NCBI GenBank assembly: GCA_043783625.1
Contig: JAYVZE010000024.1
Coordinates: forward strand, 6,576 to 70,575
Source of the DNA: JAFDVL01 sp043783625
GTDB lineage: Bacteria; Acidobacteriota; Blastocatellia; RBC074
DNA length: 64,000 bases
Direction: 5' to 3'
Shown here one piece after another: positions 52,513 to 61,348 of this stretch (position 1 is its first letter; the number at the start of each line of letters is the position of its first letter). The notes beneath the pieces are model-generated. The model had not been told where the DNA came from, ran no database searches, and saw only the letters and a program-made list of their open reading frames with translations. Made by a program: the position numbers and the translations under genes.

Positions 52513-54768
52513 CTAGCCTTTATTAATTCCGGTCGTCTTAATTATTCGTCCGACTTTTGCCAGTTCTTCTTTGATTCTTTCCCTTTTCTTTCCCTCATTT
52601 ATAATCGGATTTTTGTCGTATTTTACTTTCTCACTATAATAATTCTCTGTAGCAATTTTCAATTCCCTTATTAAAATTTGCCCGAAAACAGCAGGTTCAT
52701 TGATATTTTGATTTGCAGCCTCTTTAATCGAAGTTCGCAGTGCTATTCGGAAAGGGGCTGGTCTGGAGTTATCTGCCTCAAACATAAACGCCCACAGATT
52801 TGGGTGTGAGTCCTTAAATCTGTTTAAGTAGTTTTTCGGGTCATTTTTCTTTAAAAGGTCATCATAGAATATTTCACGAGCAACGCTTATTTGCGCCAGG
52901 ATAACATCGTCTTCAAGACCTGCCAGATAAAACCTTTCAGCCCACTCACGCGATCTTAAATCCCAGATATTGGGCGCGTTCTTAATGGCTATCGGATTTT
53001 CGCTTTTGATAGGGTAGCGTCTCGGGGAATCTAACTCAATGCCGTATTTTCTAAAGGCGGCGGGAGCTTTTGCAATGACTCTTTGCAGCTTGCCAAATTT
53101 AATGGGGAATTGGAAAAATCCCATACTCATATAGGCACTATCCCACGAATTGATGACATTGATTAAACCGCCCGATTCTTTTTCCGCCAAAATCGAAAAA
53201 GCTTCGATTTCTGTGTCAGTAATTGCTAATCCTTTTTTTTGCAGCTCCCGTAATTTAGCTTTTATCTTACCTCCTCCGTAAACCTTCCAACCCTTTCCTT
53301 GCGCTACAAATTTCCCCTTATTGTCAATCTTTTGATTTGATGAACTTTGGGGAGAAGATGAGGGGGGCACAATCGCTTGATTTCCTTTAATGTTTAAATT
53401 TGGCTTTATTGCCGCCCAGGTTCCCGGACCTAAAATGCCATCTGCCCCGATTCCCTGTTTTCTCTGCCATTTTTTGAGCGCATCCGCAAAGGCCTCTTCG
53501 CCAAGACTGACGTTGGATTGTCCCGAAAAAGGAAGTAATAAATCATTAATTTGATCTATGTATTGATACCATCCAAGTTTTTCGCCATAAATACGGTTGG
53601 CATGGACGCTATCGGGAGAAACATTTTGGCGGATTGAATTTGTTTTAGCGCCAGAAGAAGGTTGTGAGGTTGGAGCAGACGGTTTCTTATTAGACGGCTT
53701 TTTGTTAAAGATTACTTCGTTAATTGTTTGACCAATACACTTATTCCGCATATCGAAGTGCATGATGTCGCCGTAAGTAGCGCCCCAATCCAATTCAAGC
53801 TCTTCGACAAAGCGTCTATCTAATTTTAGAAAACCGTTGGCTTTGAGATCGTTTCTAAGAGACCACCTACCTACAAAAATACAAAACCATTCCCAATCCT
53901 TATTTATTTGTGCGAGTGCCGTTTGGAGGTCTTTTCCAGACCAAAAGGAATTGGGTTTGGCTTGAGAGAGCAATTGACCGAGTTGTGTTCCATTTAAATT
54001 AAAATAACGAATCAACAGTTTATTCAATCGTTCTAACTCATCAAAAAGTTTTAAGCGCGTACTATAATCGTAGCCAGTCGGATAGGTCTCTTTTTGGGAA
54101 CTAAGCAGCAGTCCCATGTGTTCGAAAACGATATTCACCAGATATTTTTTATTATGTACAGCAAATTTGGAAGGTTTTCCTTTTTCTATTTTTTCTTTGA
54201 TACTAAATTTTAATTTTTGAACTCCCATCTCCTTTTCTAGCTTCTCGATATATGCTTGTAGCTTTTCTTCCGAATCAAAAGAGGGCGTTGTATATTCACC
54301 ACCTAAATAGGGATTACCATCATGATTAACATCCATTGCCAAACCGAAGGTGTGCATTGATCCACCTTTAGCAGTAGAAGATTCCTGCCGCCCGCCTTTT
54401 AAAGATTCATTGGGAATTAATCGGAGCACGTCACCTGCTTTTTTAGGATCATTATTGCCGTATCTTTTCGCAAGTGTTTCTTCAATAATTTTCAAATGCG
54501 TTGCAAATTCTATATGTACCGGATGATTGAATTTTCGACCTAAAAACGTTGGTTGAGTAAAATTATTAAACCATTTTTCCGGGTCTTCCCCGGCATTTTT
54601 AACGATCTTATAAGTCTTTTCCCTAAACTTTTTATTTGCCAAGCTCCATTTTTCCGTTTTGAAGGTTTTTTTGATGGCTTCCCACTCAGGGCTGTTGCAG
54701 TCAATCGGAGCCTCATATTCTTTATTAATATTGACCAATTCACGAAATAATAAATCTCGTTCAAACAT
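52513..54768 (-). CDS. Tagged multi-domain peptidoglycan hydrolase
   Basis: 751 residues. It starts MFERDLLFRELVNIN, the shared tag of this island, and has no signal peptide. Residues ~125-345 resemble an M15 D,D-carboxypeptidase-type zinc peptidase: SMHTFGLAMDVN near 139 fits SxHxxGxAxD and GDIMHFDM near 336 fits the second histidine motif. Residues ~425-455 are a peptidoglycan-binding repeat (ALKKWQRKQGIGADGILGPGTWAAI). From ~500 a lysozyme/transglycosylase-like domain has Glu in LAEKESGG and MGFFQF. It probably degrades cell wall by two activities. Last gene of the six-gene minus-strand operon. Confidence 0.72.
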   Translation of the reverse strand: MFERDLLFRELVNINKEYEAPIDCNSPEWEAIKKTFKTEKWSLANKKFREKTYKIVKNAGEDPEKWFNNFTQPTFLGRKFNHPVHIEFATHLKIIEETLAKRYGNNDPKKAGDVLRLIPNESLKGGRQESSTAKGGSMHTFGLAMDVNHDGNPYLGGEYTTPSFDSEEKLQAYIEKLEKEMGVQKLKFSIKEKIEKGKPSKFAVHNKKYLVNIVFEHMGLLLSSQKETYPTGYDYSTRLKLFDELERLNKLLIRYFNLNGTQLGQLLSQAKPNSFWSGKDLQTALAQINKDWEWFCIFVGRWSLRNDLKANGFLKLDRRFVEELELDWGATYGDIMHFDMRNKCIGQTINEVIFNKKPSNKKPSAPTSQPSSGAKTNSIRQNVSPDSVHANRIYGEKLGWYQYIDQINDLLLPFSGQSNVSLGEEAFADALKKWQRKQGIGADGILGPGTWAAIKPNLNIKGNQAIVPPSSSPQSSSNQKIDNKGKFVAQGKGWKVYGGGKIKAKLRELQKKGLAITDTEIEAFSILAEKESGGLINVINSWDSAYMSMGFFQFPIKFGKLQRVIAKAPAAFRKYGIELDSPRRYPIKSENPIAIKNAPNIWDLRSREWAERFYLAGLEDDVILAQISVAREIFYDDLLKKNDPKNYLNRFKDSHPNLWAFMFEADNSRPAPFRIALRTSIKEAANQNINEPAVFGQILIRELKIATENYYSEKVKYDKNPIINEGKKRERIKEELAKVGRIIKTTGINKG

Positions 54769-54805
54769 AACAAAACTCTCTCAAATTCATTTTGAACCTG
54801 AACAA

Positions 54806-56020
54806 TCAGCTAAAGTCCAGAGCAAGTAATCTTTCCTTAAAGTAATAGGGCAGTAATGTAAAGTGTTTTGGCTTAGGAAGTTTTCCTTCTGCCAGTACTC
54901 GCGAAACGTTTTGTCGTGCTTTTGGTAAATTATGTGAGCTATTTTCATAAGCATAAATTTGAACAGATTTAGTTTCAGCGATTTCATTCCAGGGTTTTGT
55001 ACCGTTATACCAAGAATCAAACCCCCAATATGATTTTATACGATTTACATATATACTTTTTGGCTGCTGTGCAATATCTAACATCGCTGTACCACCGCCA
55101 GAATGGGCTGCAATAATTAGATTTCTTAGATTTAATTTTCCCTCTAATTGACGCTCTCTAAAGATATATTCATTTATTGCCCAAATCACTTGATCTATAT
55201 AATTATCGAAATTTCTTGCCAAATTACCATACTGCGACCGGGGGCCTAGTGTAGGGGCAACAAAAACAATATTCTTTTGAGAGTTGTTGATAATTTTACG
55301 AAAATTGAAATATTGTTCTTTTGAATAGTTTAAATAATGCTGAATAGATGGGCTATTGAATTTACCTTTTGTCTTTGTTGGTATCATACCGGGATGGTCT
55401 TTTAAATGACCATGCAGGTAAATTATCATATCCGTTTCCGAATCCGGCTTAAAACGATCCGGTACATAAATAGCTGTTTTCGATTCAGGATAGTCCAACG
55501 CCCACGCGATAGGTTTGTAATTATTATCCTTATCAGCTAACCAGGCTTTATTATTTTTGTTAGCCTTTAAATTTAAATCAATTTCTACATAACAGGTGTA
55601 CTCTTTAGACTTTGCCGCCCCCGATTTTGGCTCTTCATCCAATTTAGGAGGGATTTTATAAATTACCCAAGATTTTTTTATCCAACCTTGTAATTTTACA
55701 GGGCTATTATTTACCAAATAAGCTTTTTCTTTCCCTTTCTCCCAATACGCGGGTTCGCCTTCGACAAGAAACCAATCGTCGTTTTCGCCCAAAACCTCAA
55801 CCTGCTGATTAGACAGGTAGTAAAGTTGTTTTCCACCAATTATTTGCTTTGTTTTGAGATCTTCTTTTCGGAGAAAGGAAGTTTCTGTTAATTTGCCGGG
55901 AAACTTTGTTGAATACAATATAATCTCGGCATCCCTGGAAGATGCCAATTGTAAATTAGTAAAAGAATTCGCCGCTCTATTTAAAGCGGCTATTTCTCTT
56001 TCCAGTAAGTTCCTTTCCAT
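54806..56020 (-). CDS. Tagged SH3-like / alpha-beta hydrolase protein
   Basis: 404 residues. It begins MERNLLEREIAALNR (shared tag). Residues ~65-120 look like a bacterial SH3 domain (YYLSNQQVEVLGENDDWFLVEG and LQGWIKKSWV), often a wall-binding module. Residues ~180-390 look like an alpha/beta hydrolase: DMIIYLHGHLKDHPG, NIVFVAPTLGP, and a nucleophile-elbow-like LIIAAHSGGGTAMLDIA (Ser near 307), with a late His in YENSSHNLP. It may be an esterase, lipase or amidase delivered with its neighbours. No signal peptide is visible. Confidence 0.62.
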   Translation of the reverse strand: MERNLLEREIAALNRAANSFTNLQLASSRDAEIILYSTKFPGKLTETSFLRKEDLKTKQIIGGKQLYYLSNQQVEVLGENDDWFLVEGEPAYWEKGKEKAYLVNNSPVKLQGWIKKSWVIYKIPPKLDEEPKSGAAKSKEYTCYVEIDLNLKANKNNKAWLADKDNNYKPIAWALDYPESKTAIYVPDRFKPDSETDMIIYLHGHLKDHPGMIPTKTKGKFNSPSIQHYLNYSKEQYFNFRKIINNSQKNIVFVAPTLGPRSQYGNLARNFDNYIDQVIWAINEYIFRERQLEGKLNLRNLIIAAHSGGGTAMLDIAQQPKSIYVNRIKSYWGFDSWYNGTKPWNEIAETKSVQIYAYENSSHNLPKARQNVSRVLAEGKLPKPKHFTLLPYYFKERLLALDFS

Positions 56021-56122
56021 AACTTCAGATATTAAATAGTCGGTTCAGCTTTCAGGAACAGCATAGATTATGTCTAATCTCTAATAAATTCTATCTCTTG
56101 AGAGAATTTATTATCCTGTTTT

Positions 56123-56938
56123 TCAAGTTTTTGCTGAACGAAAATCTGTGTAAATCTTTTCTGCTTTGTTGTAATCTTTTTGAATAAGATATTCAATCAA
56201 ATTTACGGCTTTAATAACCAGTTTATGGGAGAGAAGCAAATCAATTTTATTTGCCCAATTAGTTGAATCTCTTTCCGATAAGGAATTATTTATAACCATA
56301 AGCTGTTGTGTTATGCAGGCTCTCAACAAGTTAACATTATTTTTAAAGACCAATTCACAAAGGATGTTCATTCTTTTTTGTATATCAATCCGTAATACGG
56401 TAAAGACTTTAAAAAAAGGCTTGAGATAGTTGTCAATTTCTTTCTGGTAAACAGTTGTTTTCCAATTCTTAATACCTGCTTCAATCATCATAATTCTCGT
56501 AAAATATTGAGTGACCGCCTCCATTAAGGAATAGCCGAACCTTCTGGCAAAAGTCATATCCTTGTCATCGGCACCTCTTAACGGATGAGATATTAAGTGA
56601 ATTGCTTCGTGTAATGCAGCTTCAATAGTCGAAACTCTTCTCTTGTGAATTTCAATCAAAAAAGCCTGTCCTTTTTTCTTATCTGTAATTCCGAGGGATC
56701 CGCTTGGTCCTCCTTTTCTGTCAAAGTCTTGAGCATCTACTATAGAAATCCTTCCTTTGATATTGAATTTGTTTTTCACAGCATTCTGATAGTAGTCACC
56801 AAAGATAAGAGAGGTCTCAAATAATTTTACCAAATCATCTATCTGGATAATGTCAAAAGCATTTTTGGGATATTTCCACGGTGACTTGGGAGAAATATTA
56901 ACAGCTTCCAATTCGCGTTTTAATAAATCCCTTTCCAT
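56123..56938 (-). CDS. Tagged HExxH protein, putative zinc metallopeptidase
   Basis: 271 residues. It begins MERDLLKRELEAVN (shared tag). The motif AALHEAIHLISHP (about residues 106-118) is a canonical HExxH zinc site. SLMEAVTQYFTRI about 28 residues later offers a gluzincin-type third-ligand Glu. The C-terminal half is helical and unassigned. No family is recognised by name. It lies 11 bases after the 56950 gene, so translation is likely coupled. Anthrax-lethal-factor-type and phage/toxin zincins are possible relatives. Confidence 0.6.
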   Translation of the reverse strand: MERDLLKRELEAVNISPKSPWKYPKNAFDIIQIDDLVKLFETSLIFGDYYQNAVKNKFNIKGRISIVDAQDFDRKGGPSGSLGITDKKKGQAFLIEIHKRRVSTIEAALHEAIHLISHPLRGADDKDMTFARRFGYSLMEAVTQYFTRIMMIEAGIKNWKTTVYQKEIDNYLKPFFKVFTVLRIDIQKRMNILCELVFKNNVNLLRACITQQLMVINNSLSERDSTNWANKIDLLLSHKLVIKAVNLIEYLIQKDYNKAEKIYTDFRSAKT

Positions 56939-56949
56939 AACTCAAAAAC

Positions 56950-58257
56950 TTAAACGATTGATTCAGCCCTTTCCGGCACCGCGCTATACGCATTGCGGTA
57001 GCCTTCGACGAGTCCTTCGATGTCATTGAGCCAAGTATCTAAAGTAGAGCCTGATCCGATGACTGTTAGTTTGTCTAATTTAATTGTTTCGATGTCTGTT
57101 AACAACCGATAACCATACGAAGCACAATTGTCATAGATGATAAAACGATTGGATTCGTTTAGTGTGTGTGATTTCTTTGCAACCAAAATATCGTAGGCAG
57201 CAGGGATAAATTCCTCTGGTTTTTCATATTGAGCGGGAATTCCTATTTCGGATCTCAGCATACTTACCAGGCATAGTGTGGCGTGAACAGTCGCAATTCC
57301 AATAAAAGTATTGATTTGATTTCGTCCATATTGTAGAGGTTCAAAATGTTGCTTCAAGACGCTTATCGTATCCCGAATAGAAGTTTGCGTAGCAACCGAT
57401 GAACGTGGCTGGGTGGTTCCGGCTTGTGCCTGAATAGCCTGCGCCAATTGCTTGGTTTTGTAATATTCTAGCTGATAATCAAGCAACCGATTAAAGGTAT
57501 TCATAAAACCAGTATTACGCTCGCTCTCAACGCCTAGATTGTTTTCAATGCTCACGCCCAAAACTCGTTGATAGAGACAAATTCTATCTCGCAAATTAGA
57601 ACTTATACCCACGCGGTGGAGTGTACAAATCATATCCATCAGAGTAGAATATTCAGTAGTAAATGATCTGCGCCCAGAGATCGTGTATTTTCCCTTATAA
57701 TTATAGTCATCCAGCAAAGCACCTAAAATTTTAAAAATCCCCATTCTCTCATAAAAATATAGCCAAATCACCGCACCAACGGTTAAACCATTCGTAAGGA
57801 AGGCAAAGTCTAAATCGGAAGGCTTTCCATTAGGTAAAGTTACGATAGGGACAGTAGGAAATTTTTCTTGAGCAGGTAACGATAATTTTCGTTCATAAGT
57901 GAATTTGGGCAGTAAAAACCAATCAGGACAATCAGTAAAACATTCATCCCCTGTGTTTACGGGCATCTCCTTATTTTCAGTCTTTCCTGAATCCTTTTTA
58001 CCAATTGCAGGGGATGTTGGTATATTGCCTAATCCAATTTGAACCTGCGGCCGACAGGGTTCGATAGTCAAACAATAGTTCCTATTCAGAAAATTTGGTT
58101 GACCGGAAGGGAGGGGTTCGTCGGAAGGGTATTGATTATTGTATTTTGCTATTACGAAATCCAACATTTCATTATATTGGCTTCTGATAAGAAATGTTTC
58201 AACATCTTTCCATTTAAAAATATTTAGGTCTTGCTTGAATAGATTTATATTTGCCAT
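56950..58257 (-). CDS. Hypothetical protein of the effector island
   Basis: 435 residues from ATG 58257 (MANINLFKQDLNIFKWKDVETF), with AAGAGAA upstream; a longer in-frame reading would overlap the preceding gene. No family is recognised. Visible features: several cysteines between 50 and 115 (NYCLTIEPCRPQ, ECFTDCPDWF), one long hydrophobic stretch (TNGLTVGAVIWLYFYERMGIF), a glutamine-rich helical linker around 285-300 and no tag. Its size and central position suggest a chaperone, adaptor or structural component, but that is a guess. Confidence 0.6.
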   Translation of the reverse strand: MANINLFKQDLNIFKWKDVETFLIRSQYNEMLDFVIAKYNNQYPSDEPLPSGQPNFLNRNYCLTIEPCRPQVQIGLGNIPTSPAIGKKDSGKTENKEMPVNTGDECFTDCPDWFLLPKFTYERKLSLPAQEKFPTVPIVTLPNGKPSDLDFAFLTNGLTVGAVIWLYFYERMGIFKILGALLDDYNYKGKYTISGRRSFTTEYSTLMDMICTLHRVGISSNLRDRICLYQRVLGVSIENNLGVESERNTGFMNTFNRLLDYQLEYYKTKQLAQAIQAQAGTTQPRSSVATQTSIRDTISVLKQHFEPLQYGRNQINTFIGIATVHATLCLVSMLRSEIGIPAQYEKPEEFIPAAYDILVAKKSHTLNESNRFIIYDNCASYGYRLLTDIETIKLDKLTVIGSGSTLDTWLNDIEGLVEGYRNAYSAVPERAESIV

Positions 58258-58280
58258 AGTTTTATTCTCTTGAATTTCAT

Positions 58281-59492
58281 TTAGTTTGAAATCGTCATCA
58301 ACCACTCACGCATCGTTTTATCAAGATAAAACTGCTTATTTTGTCGGTCTTCTCTCATTAGTCTAAAAACCGCCAACTGAAAGCCGATAGGTTTAGCTTT
58401 AAATCCGGCAGTCGTCGTCGCCTTTTCGTTAGCCATCGCTTTCAAGGCATTTGGCGTCAAATCTCCCAGCGAAAAAAGGCTTGAGAGAGGTTTGTTATCC
58501 AGTTTCTTATACCTTGTGTCGCAATAAATCTTAGCAAGCAACGGTAAAAATCGTTCGACGGTAAGAATTACTTCGCGGGTTATCTTATCCAACGAATTTA
58601 CCGGATATTGCTCTTTCCATTCCATCTCCCAATCGTCCCAATCACCTTTCCCCCAAAGATGTCTGCACCAATGAACCGAAACCAAAAATCGAATGTAGGC
58701 AGGCGGATGTTGCTGCGAAGTGTTGATTGGGGTGACATGCTTATGAGGCAAGAAAAGTATGTCGCGTAAACTACAGGTCTGTGCCATACCAGTCAGGCAG
58801 AACGCCCAAAAGTCAGGCCCCAATTCTCTTGACCAATTGATGAATAAAGAACGAAGCAAATCCGAAGCCCCTGCTTTTGCCAATTGTTCATCAAAAACTT
58901 TTTCAAACAACTTCACAAAATTGAGTTTTGCCAACGCTTGATGGCCTACTTCGTGATAAATTGAAATTAAATTGTATTTTTCAACTAATCGTGAATAGGG
59001 AATAGCAATAACTTGAATCGGATTGGGAACATCCGATAAAATATTTACACTCTCCCGTAAAGTACTAGCTCCGAATCCTCTCTCGCAATAAACGATAGGA
59101 GGCAAGGTCGTCTCAGCTAAAAACCCTCTTTGAATTCCGTCAAGAGCGATTCTGTCACAACCTCGAAGCATTTCTCCGATTGGTTTGCTTAATCGTTGCG
59201 TCAGCAAATCCATGTAAGTATCGTAAAAGGTAAATGCTTGCGTTACCTCTAATTCAAGTCTTCCCAAAAACTCAACCAGTTGCTTTTTGATAGCAGGATT
59301 TTCTCTATCTGCCAAAAAACTATCGGTATAAGTGCGTAGTCGTTGCAACAAACCATTAGAAACACTCGTTAGCTGCCCCTGCAACGCATCCCATTGTTCT
59401 TTTTTTAAGTCTCTTTCAGGTGGAAGCCCTACTTCTTCTCGGAGATTGGTTAGAGCTTTTGCCCGCATCCTTAAAGATTCTATTTTGTTCAA
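58281..59492 (-). CDS. HExxH-containing hypothetical protein, putative metallopeptidase
   Basis: 403 residues. The N-terminal ~110 residues are helical (MRAKALTNLREEVGLPPERDLKKEQWDALQGQL). SIYHEVGHQALAKL near residue 180 is an HExxH zinc motif. The later WSRELGPDFWAFCLTGMA could supply the third ligand (ExxxD context). It lacks the MERxLL tag of its neighbours. It is the second gene of the operon, 42 bases after the acidic protein gene. It could process the tagged proteins or be an effector itself. Confidence 0.6.
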   Translation of the reverse strand: MNKIESLRMRAKALTNLREEVGLPPERDLKKEQWDALQGQLTSVSNGLLQRLRTYTDSFLADRENPAIKKQLVEFLGRLELEVTQAFTFYDTYMDLLTQRLSKPIGEMLRGCDRIALDGIQRGFLAETTLPPIVYCERGFGASTLRESVNILSDVPNPIQVIAIPYSRLVEKYNLISIYHEVGHQALAKLNFVKLFEKVFDEQLAKAGASDLLRSLFINWSRELGPDFWAFCLTGMAQTCSLRDILFLPHKHVTPINTSQQHPPAYIRFLVSVHWCRHLWGKGDWDDWEMEWKEQYPVNSLDKITREVILTVERFLPLLAKIYCDTRYKKLDNKPLSSLFSLGDLTPNALKAMANEKATTTAGFKAKPIGFQLAVFRLMREDRQNKQFYLDKTMREWLMTISN

Positions 59493-59534
59493 AAAAAAAC
59501 AGGAGATTTCATTTTTTAAGACTCTGGTTCGAAG

Positions 59535-60371
59535 TTAGCCCTTTGAATAAATGATAACGCGATCCGGTCGGACAACGACGATTGAATTAGGCTTAATTGA
59601 GATCACTTTCTTGGTTCTTCCTTGATACGCCGAATGTCGCTGCTTAGCCTTTGCCAATGCCTGTTTACTGAAATTGCTTATTTGGTTTGGAATATTCCCC
59701 GGACGTAAATTGGGTACTAACCCAGCCATATTCTGATAAGCAGCTTTAGCAACCTTTACTGTTTGTCTGGCTTGTGCGCGGGACTGATTAGCCTTTGTTG
59801 GAGTTTCGCTGTTCAATAATTTACCCGCTATTGCCCCACCAACACCCGGCATATAGACATTAGCCGCCGTAATTAACCCTTTCTTTATTAAACCACGAAT
59901 ATCACCTCCGGCAAATTTGGCTAGACTTGCTAAAGTGCCTCCTGGAATAAGGTGTTTGGCGAGTGGCATAAGTTTCTTCTTATGCTTATTCCAGAAACCT
60001 TTAGCGGCTTTCCAAAAGTATTCAACTTCCATTTCGTGAAGCACCCGGTCAATCTCTTGCTCCATTTCAAAACTGCTTTCATGTTCTCCATTCAAAGCTG
60101 AATAAATACGATCTTCAAACTCTTGATCAGGGGAATTATATTCTTGCAGATAGTTTTCTGACTCTGAATCCGGTTGTTCACCATCAAACTCGTATTCATC
60201 GTTTGATTCGTATTCATCCTGAGTTTCAAGTTCATCGTTTAATTCATTGGAAAAATCATTTTCTAATTCATCTTCAAACTCTTCAGACGTATTCATTTCG
60301 CCATCGTATTCGGATGAAAAGTCATTAAGTTCAAACTCTCTTTCAAACTCAGACATATAATCGTTATTCAT
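59535..60371 (-). CDS. Acidic EFE-rich protein with amphipathic core
   Basis: 278 residues. The first ~110 are extremely acidic (SEFEREFELNDFSSEYDGEM, then many DE/YE repeats). The middle (~115-190) is basic and hydrophobic with glycine-rich helices (HLIPGGTLASLAKFAGG, VYMPGVGGAIAGKLL). The C-terminus is basic and ends in a beta pair (SIVVVRPDRVIIYSKG). AGGAA precedes the ATG. Similar acidic-head proteins are, to my recollection, common beside peptidoglycan hydrolases and contractile-injection genes in environmental bacteria, with unknown function. The EFEREFEL run resembles the tag of the neighbouring proteins. First gene of the operon. Confidence 0.65.
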   Translation of the reverse strand: MNNDYMSEFEREFELNDFSSEYDGEMNTSEEFEDELENDFSNELNDELETQDEYESNDEYEFDGEQPDSESENYLQEYNSPDQEFEDRIYSALNGEHESSFEMEQEIDRVLHEMEVEYFWKAAKGFWNKHKKKLMPLAKHLIPGGTLASLAKFAGGDIRGLIKKGLITAANVYMPGVGGAIAGKLLNSETPTKANQSRAQARQTVKVAKAAYQNMAGLVPNLRPGNIPNQISNFSKQALAKAKQRHSAYQGRTKKVISIKPNSIVVVRPDRVIIYSKG

Positions 60372-60919
60372 ATCTATTTCCTATTTATCCAATTTTTATG
60401 GAAAATTTTTTACCTTTCATAAGGTAAGCATTGACTCACCTGAAATTTAGAAGAATGGACGTATCTGAAAAACATTAGTTGAAGAAACCATCAGAACTCA
60501 CCCGATTGGTTAGCGTTAATTATACGACCTTTCAACTTATCCTATAAAAACTGGAAGCCGGCTCAACTGCTTCGGTATTAGTTCTACGCTAACTGAGTTT
60601 TCTATACTGAAGGAGCGACTTAATTCTATCGATAGAAATTACAAGCATTATGAATAAATTCCCGGCTATAGCTATCAATTCATTTTTAACTAACCGAAGC
60701 TCAACACTTCTTAACGCAGAAGGCAGCTCACTCTCATCGTAGGTTTCAATTTAAAATACTACCTGTACTACAGTGGCTTTCTATCCTGGCTGAAAGCTTA
60801 AAAATTGCGAACGGCTCACGTATTTTTCTGGGGAGATTTTGTTTTACTCCTCAATCATGGAGATGTCAAGAAGTACGATGCGCTTTTCTTAGCGGCCTGA
60901 TGGATTGTGGCTGGTTGCT
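60372..60919. other. Gene-free AT-rich stretch upstream of the effector operon
   Basis: About 550 bases hold no supported ORF. The promoter of the minus-strand operon must lie here. A perfect small inverted repeat, TTACCTT/AAGGTAA with a four-base loop (60410-60427), sits ~40 bases upstream of the 60371 start and would lie in the mRNA leader. Otherwise I see nothing definite. Confidence 0.4.
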
Positions 60920-61348
60920 CTACATTAAGCGTAATTGGATAAAACTTTTCATCCAATTGCGGATGTCATCACGGACTTTTCGGAAGATATTCAGGCGATC
61001 TTCATCTGTCCCGACATCAGGTGGTGGCGGGTCTTCAAAGCTGTGATGGATGCGCTCTGTTTTGCCCGGAAAGACAGGGCAGATTTCATTCGCGTGATCG
61101 CAGACCGTGATGACGAAATCGAATTCCTGCCCGACAAATTCATCTACATTTTTGGAGCGATGACCGGAAATATCAAGGCCGATTTCGTGCATTGCCAGCA
61201 TCGCTTCGGGGCGGACGCGACTGGCTTTGGTTCCGGCACTGAAGACTTCAAATCTTTCGCCACCATCGTGACGCAAAATTCCTTCTGCCATTTGGCTGCG
61301 GGCGGAATTTCCGGTGCAGAGAATTAGGACTCGTAGTTTCTGATTCAC
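60920..61348 (-). CDS. arsC: Arsenate reductase ArsC (low-molecular-weight phosphatase type)
   Basis: 142 residues from GTG 61348. The P-loop LILCTGNSARSQMAEG carries the catalytic Cys and Arg. FSAGTKASRVRPEAM, SKNVDEFVGQEFDFVITVCDHANEICPVFPG (the second and third redox cysteines) and HSFEDPPPP are typical of the thioredoxin-coupled type. It reduces arsenate to arsenite. The GTG overlaps the arsI stop as GTGA, so translation is coupled. An upstream in-frame extension to 61396 would run into arsI. Confidence 0.92.
   Translation of the reverse strand: MNQKLRVLILCTGNSARSQMAEGILRHDGGERFEVFSAGTKASRVRPEAMLAMHEIGLDISGHRSKNVDEFVGQEFDFVITVCDHANEICPVFPGKTERIHHSFEDPPPPDVGTDEDRLNIFRKVRDDIRNWMKSFIQLRLM

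Noticed and set aside
52513..60371. Complete contractile injection system or secretion machine
   Set aside because: No sheath, tube, baseplate, spike, AAA ATPase or secretion ATPase gene is present in or beside the island; only candidate cargo is seen.
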